From Rosa chinensis (taxonomy: Eukaryota > Streptophyta > Magnoliopsida > Rosales > Rosaceae), in NCBI RefSeq assembly GCF_002994745.2, contig NC_037089.1, positions 82,236,347-82,300,346 on the forward strand: DNA of 64,000 nucleotides, in the 5' to 3' direction. Position 1 is the stretch's first letter. Each line of letters opens with the position of its first letter. Positions 55,901 through 64,000 of this stretch are shown here, one piece after another. Under the pieces are notes generated by a model that was given only the letters and a program-made list of their open reading frames with translations, was not told where the DNA came from and did no database searches. A program made the position numbers and the translations under genes.

Positions 55901-57990
55901 TTCTCACTACGCTTTCTAACGAAGACCCATTAGTCAACAGGTTTTATGTTAGGAGGTGTTGGCATCTCTAGCTCGAAAACCTTCCTCTTCGTTAGAGAAT
56001 TCATCTTAACCTGGATCGCATCTTTCCATTTAGGCCAAAAACTCTCTACGTTGGCATTCATTCATCAACGGAGCGTGGTTCGATATCATCTAACTCAAAA
56101 ACTCATGCGCAACAAAATACGCAACTACATCATCAATTCTGATGGAGTTTCTATCCCACGTCTCATGTACACTAGTGTAAGTTTCATAGAGCTCTATATT
56201 CTCAGGAATAGGTTTTAACGTTGAGGCGTCCCTCAACGATAACCATAACCCGGAAGATACTCATGAGACGGATTTTGAGTCTTGATGATTAAAGGATTGG
56301 AATGTGCCAAAGTATCCTTCGAACCCACGGGCCTCCCACGCATCCTAGCTGGGGCCAGGGCCTGTAACGCCAGAGTGCCACTCTCTTTGGCATTGGCGCC
56401 ATGCCTACCTCCGTGTAGGGTGGCGCTTACGTCCTCTCGTAGGGACGTCCTTCCTTGCAGGCATGTTTGCAGCATATTTGTGTGATCTCGTCACTTTAAC
56501 AGGGATCAAGATGAGACATAGTGGGGACAGACTACGACAATTCCTGTCGTTCCTGTTGAACATTCGTGTTCTTATCTCCCCCTAACGACAGGAAGACTGT
56601 CTCATCAAAGTGACATCCGCAAATCTAGCGGTAAGGAGATCGCCTAGCAAGGGCATTTAAGTGGCGGACGATTGTTGGAAGCGCAAATCCAACGTAGTTG
56701 CCTATTCGTCTGTAAGGACCCATCATAGAGCGCTGTGGCGGCGCAAGTGGCACATAAATGACTCACTCAAATGTGCGTAAGTACAAGATACGTGTACCCA
56801 ATCACTAGCTGTAACGCATAGGTACATTGAGTGGCGGTAGGTCGTAGACGAATTAGCATGGCTGCATGCGATATCGCATCACCCCAAGCGGATGTAAGAA
56901 GATTGGTGCGCATTACCAATGTTCGGACTACCATCGTAGTCGTTTCCGCGAGACCAATTGGGTGTGTACATGGGAATGTGATGTCCAACATCAAACCCAT
57001 TGCAATATCCATCGAAAATCTGTCGATGTAAACTCTCTAGCATAGTCAAATCCAATTGACTGAATAGGATGATTCGGGGAGTGAGCCCGTTGTCACATGA
57101 TATGTGCTAGGAGGGTAGCATGAGTAGCATTTATAGGTGGACAATGACACAACACGTGACCGGCGTGTTTGCGTGTCAACTAACATCATGAAATATTTAA
57201 GTGTCCGCAAGTTGGTTGAATTAATCCATAAAATCCCTACGGATTCTTTGTAAGAGCAGAATGAGTATTGTCATATCCTTTGCATAGGACGGTCTCAGTC
57301 CTAATTTCCATAAGGAATGGGCTTTGTAAAACGAGCGAGAGGCCTTAGAAGCAACCAATGAGGAGTTTGGTTAGGCCTAAGCGTCTGTAGCGCGATTAGA
57401 AGCAAAATATGTGACTACATCTCCCATCATGGCGTGAGTGCCATGGAAATTAGCATGTATGGTGTCATGGCCACAAGGAGGAACAACCATGGCGCTATGC
57501 CCATGGTTGGCGCCTTTTATGGCGGCATCTTGCTTCATTTTGCTCAAAAGAAATGATGTCCATGTGAAGTCTTTTGTAGACGGATCATCATATCATAACT
57601 AGGATGATCTATCCTGTCGTGACAAAGCCAATATGTGTCTAAATCCAAGAGATCTTCGCTCATAACTTTTATTGGATTTTAGAGCTCGAATAGTGACATA
57701 AAGTCCACTAGAGAGACACATAAACGTCTCTAAGATGCGTCTTTGTTCGCAATCATTAGAGGTAATGCAAAGGAACTCATTTCCGTTCTCTTCATGCATT
57801 ATCACATGGAATTCGTTGGCTATTCATAGGGTACTATTTACCCTAAGAGCGTAGAGAGTTTCTGTGACAACTGTAATCAAGGTGCCATTTGGCAAGTGGA
57901 ACTTGGGCTATTCCATGTCCTTAAATTAATACGGATGGTCTAGCCATCGTAGTCACAAAGTCATATGCTCAGAATCAAAATTGAGTCATA
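55901..57990 (-). pseudogene. older copia: pre-integrase, integrase and RT linker remnants
   Basis: The minus strand keeps short recognisable pieces. 57805-57599 corresponds to the protease/pre-integrase spacer. 57012-56767 reads NLLTSAWGDAISHAAMLIRL, the region after the copia integrase core (usually LxxSAWGHAILHAAxLIRxRP). Many stops and frameshifts lie between, for example near 57100, 56500 and 56230. GC-rich words such as ATGGCGC and GGCGC recur. No catalytic triad can be confirmed. Confidence 0.6.
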
Positions 57991-58114
57991 ATGAAAAGAA
58001 CTCGAAATTTTATTCATAAGCCAACGAAATACATCATTGTTTCTATGATCAAAGAAAATCTAATCCAATAAAAGGAATATGGCAATCGCCTACATCTCTT
58101 GAAAATAGAAAGAC

Positions 58115-59201
58115 TCAATCAAAATCGCCAATTTCTGGGTCTTGATCCTTGTAGTCTTCCACCCTTAGATCTAGATCACCAACTTGATCATCTTGTGCCA
58201 TGTAATTTGCTTCCCTTGCTTCACGATACGTCTTGTATGCGTTTGCAACATTCTGGGGTGCGGTACATGTTTTGGCCCAATGTTCAGTTGATCCACATCG
58301 AAAACAAACATCATCATGGTCAGGCTCCCTTGATCGAGGAGCCATTGGGGCGCGGTTTGGACGACCTATCCTCTTGGTGGTGTTACCACCATGGTCGGAG
58401 GCTCTGCCTCTCTCTCTCTTCACACGTTGACCTCTACGGTTCCGTGCACGCCTCTCTTGGCGATTTCCTTCCTCTTTAGGGCGAACATATGGACCAGAAC
58501 GTCCAGAATAGTCCCTATCCTTAGGGTTTCGCTCCTTGCATCCTCCATTGGGGCGCGACTATAGTTAGACTCCGGAATAGGCTTAGTTCCCACGGGTCTA
58601 GCATTATAGTTCTTCACAAGGATATTATTTTTCTTTTCAGCTACGTTCATGGCGCCAATGAGCTCATGAAACCTTGTGATACGTCCTGCATTTACATCAA
58701 TCCGATAATTCTTTGAAATCATCAATGCAGAGACGGGGAAGGTAGAGAGAGTTTCTCGATCAACATCGTATCAGTTATGGCTTGGCCACAATACTCCATC
58801 AGAGACTTGATACGAAGAGCTTCCGAGTTATAATCAAGCACAGACTTGAAATCACAAAAGCGGAGGCTATGCCATCGCACTTCTAAATCAGGAAGCAGGG
58901 AGTCACGAACGTTGCCAAATCGCTGCTCTAGTTCTACCCATAGCTTTCTTGGGTCTTCCTCATTGAGGTATTCATTTTGGAGCGCGTCATTCATGTGCCT
59001 TGTCATGAGAATTATGGCCTTAGCTTGTTTTGCTTCAAAACCAGTAGCTTGCTCGATTGAGAGCACGTTCTGACCAGGCTCTTGGATGGTTTCCAGAATT
59101 CCATCAGCCTTAAGATGTTGGCGCACATCTCGGACCCACCTATGGTATCCTGCGCCAGTTGTCTCGAGCGGGACAAAGCTCAACTTGTTCAGGTAACTCA
59201 T
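58115..59201 (-). pseudogene. older copia: gag with zinc knuckle, frameshifted
   Basis: The gag frame starts at the ATG at 59201-59199 (MSYLNKLSFVPLETTGAGYH) and runs to 58722 with the UBN2-type gag blocks (QATGFEAKQAKAIILMTRHM, then KLWVELEQRFG). The frame shifts near 58735 and continues at 58725-58420, then shifts again near 58420 to the zinc knuckle CFRCGSTEHWAKTC (about 58300-58260). The upstream sequence TTTTTCAGG just before the ATG looks like a splice acceptor. Gag packages the RNA. This copy has two frameshifts. Confidence 0.8.
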
Positions 59202-59583
59202 CCTGAAAAACAACACAAGATTAGGGTTAGTTTCGGAGCGTAGAAGGTTACCACGAAAAACTATATAATTTCTGAGCGTAGTCGCTTCCAAGAAATTAGG
59301 GATTTTCTGAGCGTAGTCGCTTCCAAGAAAATCCAATTCCAAGAGGGGTTTTGGATTAGATCGAAACGACGATGTATGTGGTCGATCGTTTTCTTCTCAA
59401 CAAACTCTAAGTTTGGAGGACTCTACAAGCTCCAAGCTTGGAGTGAGCACGAACCCCCACAGTTCGGCTATTGGTCTCCCCTATTAAGAAGAAAGGGGGG
59501 GTAGAAGAAGGGATGTTGGAAGTCCCCGAGAAAAGAAGAAGAAAATAAAAAAAACTTCAAAACGGGAACTTTTAGAAAAAAAA

Positions 59584-60075
59584 TTACCTTAAAAGGTGGC
59601 CGGAAATCTTGACCGGAAAAGCTACTGTAGATGGTCGGAAAAAGGGTCGCCGGAGGTCGCCGGAAAAGTGGCAGGAAACTGGTGGCCGGCAGAGGTGGTC
59701 GGAGCTAGGCCGGACTGTGCAGGGCTGTTGCGGAGGCTTGCGGGGGCTGCTGCAGGGCTTGTGCGGGGCTGCTGCAGGGGCTGTGCAGGGGCACTCGGTA
59801 GGTCTCGGCAGGATGCGTGCAGGGGCTGTCGGCAGCTGTCGACAGGGGCTCGCAGGCGCTTCGGCAGGTGCTCGGCAGGGCTCGCAGACGCTTCGGCAGG
59901 TGCTCGGCAGATGCTTGCAGACGCTTCGGCAGGCGCTCGGCAGATGCGTGCAGGCTTCGGCAGATGCGCGCAGGCTTCGGCAGATGCAGGCACAGGGCTC
60001 GACAGATCTCGGCAGCTGTCGGCAGATCTCGCAAGGGGCAGGCACAGGGCAGGCACAGGGGTGCGCAGGACAGTG
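59584..60075. repeat. GC-rich minisatellite in the leader of the older copia element
   Basis: The 5' leader (minus orientation) is filled with CGGCAG, GCTTCGGCAG and GCAGGTGCTCGGCAG words. At 59846-59990 units of about 33 bp repeat (GCTTCGGCAGGTGCTCGGCAG, then GCTTGCAGAC), turning into shorter 21-bp units near the end. Long frames open on both strands here (for example 59596-60255) only because the repeat lacks stop codons, so I do not call them genes. Confidence 0.85.
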
Positions 60076-60230
60076 ACCGGTTCGTATTTTCCGACGACCG
60101 GTTCAGGTCGATTCCGGCCGGTTCCGGTGGTTCCGCCGCCGGTTCTGGGCTCCTTGGGATTAGGGCTTCGATATTTGAGGCGGTGGTTGCAGGATTTTGA
60201 GGGCTACGAAATTAGGGTTTCAGGGTTAGA

Positions 60231-60247
60231 GGCTCGTGCTGATAACG
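60231..60247 (-). promoter_or_regulatory. primer binding site of the older copia element
   Basis: Directly inside the 5' LTR the minus strand reads CGTTATCAGCACGAGCC. It resembles the tRNA-complementary sites of some plant copia elements, but I cannot name the tRNA. Confidence 0.5.
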
Positions 60248-60465
60248 TGTTGTAGAGAAACTGAAGTTGAGAGGAATTTGTTGTGTGTTTTCATTGATAA
60301 TAGGGGCCTCTTTATATAGAGGATTACAATGCATAGAATCTCAATCATACAAGGAAAGTAATTCTACATTGATTAGGATTCTAGATCCTTCTAATTAAAT
60401 CCTATTACCACTAGGTCAAGTAACCTAGAGTTTGGGCTAAACACAAATTAGGTTTTCCTTCAACA
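60248..60465 (-). repeat. 5' LTR of the older copia element, 218 bp
   Basis: Same ends and length as the 3' LTR, with differences such as AAGTTGAG against AATTTGAG and TTTTCATT against TTCTCATT. It is followed by the target duplication ATATT. Confidence 0.9.
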
Positions 60466-60470
60466 ATATT

Positions 60471-60726
60471 TTAATATTTTAATAATTCAATAAATATCTA
60501 AATTGCACATGATAGCAATTCTGAAATTGAAGTGGGGTCCGCATGAATATTTTACACGGACTGACTTTTCCGTGTGAAAGAGCATTAGCAACGCTCGCAA
60601 CACATACAAATTCTGAATATGTGGCTGTACTGTGTGAAAAGATGAATACACACAAATTTCTGTGTGTATTTTTAGGTATTTACACAGATTTGGTCCGTGT
60701 GAAAGTGCCTGTTTTTTCTAGGAGTA
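60471..60726. mobile_element. possible CACTA-end remnant
   Basis: The sequence carries ACACGGA / TCCGTGTGAAAG words in both orientations (near 60555, 60570 and 60695) and ends TTTTTTCTAGGAGTA near 60725. Its complement, TACTCCTAGAAAAAACAGG, resembles the CACTACTAGAAAAA end of plant CACTA elements with the last bases changed. No left end was identified, so the element is incomplete or highly decayed. Confidence 0.35.
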
Positions 60727-61260
60727 CAAATTCATACGAACTATAAAAATTGCGTATTATATATCGAAACGCTCGTATCGACGAGCAGAAGATATATAAT
60801 ACCAGAAACAGTCCCTTAAATGGCCTGAACATCGCCATAATACCACCACAGGTGGTGGCGCACCGCCTCCAGGCAAAACTCACTATTTCGCAAAACTCCT
60901 GCAATAGCCACCTTTTTGTTAAAGTGAAACAAAGAGTAGTGGGTTCCGGATTTTGAGCATTATGGGGAGTAGTTTGATTGTAAGTAGTGGAAGGTGGGAG
61001 CTCAGAAACAACAAAGAGAATTGTTCTCTCTCTCTCTCTCGCTGTCTCTTTCTCGTCCGAAACCCATTCGAAAACAGAGCACGGCTTCTCCGGTCTCTCT
61101 CTCCCTCCACTGGCCGCCAAACAGCGTCGGACCATCTCCATTGGCTTCGTCTCGAACTTGCGCAGCTGCCAGAAGCAGCCTTGAACCTCCACACAGCCAC
61201 CAGCAGCGGCGGGAAGCTCCACCCGGTTTGAGCTCGTTTTGGTTCCAAGCTTGATATCTC
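60727..61260 (-). repeat. inverted fragment of a gypsy-type LTR
   Basis: On the minus strand this stretch ends with CGATACGAGCGTTTCGATAT and ATACGCAATTTTTATAGTTCG (near 60790-60730). The same motif order occurs in the plus-strand LTR near 61977-62025 (ATACGATCATTTCGATATAT) and in LTR-X near 35685. So an LTR of this family is present here in reverse. It includes a CT-rich region that creates several overlapping frames (60680-61277), which I reject as genes. Confidence 0.5.
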
Positions 61261-61402
61261 AAGCTACTGGTCACCAATCCTCACCAAACTTCATCCTTGA
61301 GATCGCCTCAACCTCTTGAAACTCCCAGAAGTGTCCTTGCACGGCGGCGCTGCGCGTGGTGGCAGCTGGAAGCCAGCCCCGATCAAAAATCGAAAACCAA
61401 AC

Positions 61403-61745
61403 ATTTCGATCAAGATATCTCGAGCTGTAAAGCTTCGTTTTGAGTCATTCTTGAACCAGTGAGTTCATCTTGATGTTGTTAACAACTGTACAGAAGGAAT
61501 CGAGGCCTGAAATTGAAGTTTTTACGTCAGAATTCAAGCTCGCCGGATTCTGGAAATTTTCCGGCCACCGAAGATTTCGATCAAGATATCTCGAGCTGTA
61601 GAGCTTCATTTTGAGTGATTCTTGAACCAGTGAGTTCGCCTTGATATTATTAACAACTCTCCAGAAGAAATTGATGCCTGAAATTGAAGTTTTTACGTCG
61701 AAATCAAGCTCGCTGTTTTCTGCAATACTCACCGGTTTCTGGAAA
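61403..61745. repeat. two-copy tandem duplication, period 171 bp
   Basis: ATTTCGATCAAGATATCTCG starts at 61403 and again at 61574. The copies share TTCTTGAACCAGTGAGTTCG-like and CTGAAATTGAAGTTTTTACG stretches, with differences at many positions. The duplication is therefore not very recent. Confidence 0.85.
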
Positions 61746-62159
61746 AATTCCGGCCACCTGGACTGTTTTATGTAATTTCGACCCATTCCGGTCATTTTCA
61801 GACTTCATGCTAGTTAGGAAAGTGGTTGGGCTTGATGAGATGAAGAGGAGCAGCCTGGCCTCGACACCATTGGCGGTGGTCGGCGGCGGCTCGGCCCCTA
61901 ACTCCGGCGGCCCTTTCCGGCCACCTCTGTGGGTCAAAAATGTGATTTCTTTACATTTTTAGATTCTACATTTCAATACGATCATTTCGATATATTATAC
62001 GCAATTTTTGGATATCGTATGATTTAGTTAAGAATTTTACGATTTCGATCGATTTCGATCGTTCGATTTGTGATATGTGAAGATCAGACCGTCGGATGGA
62101 CTTGTAATTTTATTATGTAGATTGTATGACTGTCCCGATGACTTTGTGTGGTCACGGGC

Positions 62160-62395
62160 GAAGATCCGACCGTTGGATCTTCGTATAATTCTGGATTAGT
62201 ATTTTGGAAGGCAATTCGTGAGAATCCGACCGTTGGATTTTCATAAAATTTTGTGGAGATGTTTATAAGGACGATTCAGGAAGATCCGACTGTTGGATCT
62301 TAGTGATAAATTAGGAGGATGATCCTAAGGGCGATCTGTGAGGATCCGACCGTTGGATCATCATATAATTTCGATCTGACCGTTGGATCGTCGTT
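62160..62395. repeat. palindromic GATCCGACCGTTGGATC units
   Basis: Five or six copies (with GATCCGACTGTTGGATC and GATCTGACCGTTGGATC variants) lie at 40-65-bp spacing. The corresponding array in LTR-X has about nine units, so copy number differs between the two LTRs. Confidence 0.8.
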
Positions 62396-63079
62396 TAATC
62401 TTGTTTATGAGTTATTGGCTAAGTTAAGATCGTATTGGATTAGGTGATCGACGGATGATTTGGCGGACGATTCGTAAAATTGTGGTTGTGCTGCTAAGAA
62501 GACGCAGCTGGATTAGAGGTGAGTAAACCTCACGTGGTTCATATTACGAACCGAGTACTTTTAATTAATTTATTTTGTTGTCATTGTGTGAAAATATTTA
62601 TGGAATAAATATTGGTTTTAAATTATGTGGACTTGATCAACTACGGTCCATAGGTAAGTAAAATGATTTCTATTATACAAAATGAATTTCATGATTTTCT
62701 TGTGTGACCTATAGTTGGTATTAGTGGTCATTCCTGAGTGGGTGATTATGTATATATATTTACGTGATTATATATGGAATGGTATGACATGGAGATGTGT
62801 GATTTTATAATGATTTAATTGATGTGAAATCGAAAACGTGAATTACCATATTCACTTATGATAATAGTGATTGGTGGAATTATATTGAAAATTCATGTAT
62901 GACGTGGTATTGAGTGATGATATGATTGAATATGGATTGGTGATTTTTGGAGTTGTATTTTGAGTACATAGATACACAATAATAGTACGTATCATGGAAT
63001 TATTGATCCTATTGTGTGAAAGAATATTATTGTACTCGATTTTGGTTGAGTTTAGGGTCAACATAATGACCAGTATGAG

Positions 63080-63440
63080 GGAATCAAATGCTCTAATACT
63101 AGGTGGATGATGGGTTACGATTGGTTGAGTATAATAGATGCCACGACCCTTATCGGGTGACGGGCTAAGTTGAGTATGCACATCGGATGCTCTAATCCTA
63201 GGCGGATGACGGGCTACGATTATTTGTGTATGCATACCGGATGCTCTAATCCTAGGCGGATGATGGGCTACGACTATTTGTGTATGCATACCGGATGCTC
63301 TAATCCTAGGTGGATGACGGGCTACGGTTATTTGAGTATGAGTATCAGATGTTCTAACCTATGTTGATGAACTGCGATATTGATAATCATGTAGGATGCC
63401 ATAACCTAGGCTAGGTGATGGGCTACGATTCAGAAAGAAC
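63080..63440. repeat. minisatellite, 54-bp units
   Basis: CGGATGCTCTAATCCTAGG starts at 63184, 63238 and 63292, and a diverged CAGATGTTCTAACC at 63346: exactly 54 bp apart each time. Each unit contains GGATGACGGGCTACG and ends in TTTGTGTATGCATAC. Degenerate copies extend on both sides (near 63086 and 63400). Its sequence is unrelated to the minisatellite at the corresponding place of LTR-X. Confidence 0.9.
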
Positions 63441-64000
63441 TCTAGTCTGTTAGTCACCGTATTTATATAAATACGCTTTCGGGGTTTTGAGAAGAAAGAT
63501 GTGAGTTTAGATCCCGTATTAATCTTTGGTGATTTAGAGTTGGTGATTTTAGTGACTGATTTTGGGGATTGTGGATTGCTTTGTGGATGTTGTGATTGTT
63601 GGTTGTTTTGTTTGAGTTAAAAGGAATATGATTTGATATTTAATACATCAACAGTTCTTTCTTGTTTACTCATACGAGCTGTAAAGCTTACCGGGTTTGG
63701 TGTTGTTGCAATCCCGGTACACTATTCAAATTGTGTAGTGGGTAATCCTACAGGTCAGGAGAATTGAGAAGGTGATCAGGCTGCTTAGAGTAGTGGTATT
63801 TGAGTTACAGCTTTATTGTGAGGTTGTTATGCTCATTGAGCTTACATTTAAATTTGGAGAGAGTGTGTTGTAATATTAAATAACTTGAGGATTTGGTTTA
63901 TTGTATTAATGAGAGGTGTGAAGTGTGGTTATTTGTGAGAAAAAAATTCAGGACTTTTTTTTTTGTAATTGTTATTATTCATGTTTCGGATTTGAATTGG

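Larger units (their letters stand above)
54121..60465 (-). mobile_element. older Ty1/copia retrotransposon, 6345 bp, pol decayed
   Basis: Two 218-bp LTRs (54121-54338 and 60248-60465) flank the element, and ATATT stands on both sides (54116-54120 and 60466-60470). Polypurine tract and primer site are in place. On the minus strand gag (59201 to about 58115) precedes a pol with all blocks recognisable but broken by stops: integrase, reverse transcriptase and RNase H in order. The LTRs differ at about two positions in the copies I compared (near 54139 and 54162), so the insertion is older than that of the intact copia. The left LTR is the 3' LTR. Confidence 0.9.
61261..64000 (+). mobile_element. 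gypsy-type LTR related to LTR-X, continuing past the window
   Basis: From about 62035 the sequence follows LTR-X closely: GATCAGACCGTCGG, GACTTTGTGTGGTCACGGGC, the GATCCGACCGTTGGATC array, AGAGGTGAGTAAACCTCACG and TACTCATACGAGCTG near 63665. Here it goes on with TAAAGCTTACCGGG and beyond to the window end, so this copy keeps the part LTR-X has lost. The 5' half (61261-62030) is not like LTR-X and includes a tandem duplication. The end of the LTR and any internal coding region lie outside the window. Confidence 0.6.

Noticed and set aside
59596..60255. 219-codon and several shorter frames on both strands
   Set aside because: Stop-free minisatellite; open in all phases.
60680..61277. Many overlapping frames, including a 180-codon one on the minus strand
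   Set aside because: They sit in an inverted LTR fragment with a CT repeat. A family LTR is a simpler explanation than a gene.
62852..63367. Repeat-peptide frames on both strands near 63.2 kb
   Set aside because: Translation of the 54-bp minisatellite (a multiple of 3), which keeps frames open by chance.
1..64000. tRNA, rRNA or microRNA genes
   Set aside because: I looked for tRNA arms, rRNA core words and precursor-like hairpins other than the MITE and found none I could support by eye.

Overview
The window is plant nuclear DNA, almost certainly from a eudicot. The LTR families and general texture remind me of Rosaceae, but nothing here proves that. I see no intact cellular gene, no rRNA or tRNA gene and no CRISPR array. 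Nearly all of the 64 kb is transposable elements nested inside one another, plus pieces of host genes carried by them. The one long undamaged coding sequence is the gag-pol of a young Ty1/copia element.

Layout, left to right. 0.8-2.0 kb: a short GC-rich hAT-like non-autonomous element with a flanking 9-nt repeat. 3.26-9.74 kb: a decayed LINE on the minus strand (endonuclease, reverse transcriptase, zf-RVT, RNase H), split by a 2170-bp solo LTR (4744-6913, TSD TAAAA). 9.74-16.54 kb: a truncated Ty3/gypsy element of Tat type on the minus strand (RNase H and integrase), carrying an extra gene on the opposite (plus) strand. 16.54-30.1 kb: a candidate LTR and polypurine tract, followed by a plus-strand plant mobile domain (PMD) pseudogene. 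That pseudogene is split by a 5616-bp CACTA transposon (19839-25454, perfect 15-bp ends, TSD ACC), which carries shuffled exon fragments from at least three and probably four unrelated host genes. A second, LTR-like insertion also interrupts it. 30.1-35.0 kb: two LTR-like non-coding elements in opposite orientation; the second contains a 1125-bp palindromic Mutator-like MITE (32385-33509, 9-bp TSD). 35.0-37.14 kb: a gypsy-type LTR with palindromic and minisatellite arrays, joined to a Tat integrase at a spot where both sequences look alike. 37.15-52.93 kb: a decayed Tat-type gag-pol on the minus strand, split by an intact copia element (38505-48340, two 1859-bp LTRs, TSD GTACC). 54.12-60.47 kb: a second, older copia element on the minus strand with 218-bp LTRs (TSD ATATT) and a decayed pol. 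60.5-64 kb: a CACTA-end remnant, an inverted LTR fragment and another LTR related to the one at 35-37 kb, running off the window.

How it fits together: the nesting gives a relative order of events. The LINE, the Tat elements and the PMD gene are oldest. The CACTA, solo-LTR and MITE insertions came later, and the copia at 38.5-48.3 kb is the newest because no difference between its LTRs was noticed. The Tat pol pieces (minus) and the two opposite-strand genes (plus) match the known layout of Tat-lineage retrotransposons that carry an extra antisense gene between pol and the 3' LTR. The PMD pseudogene may therefore be retrotransposon cargo and not a host gene.
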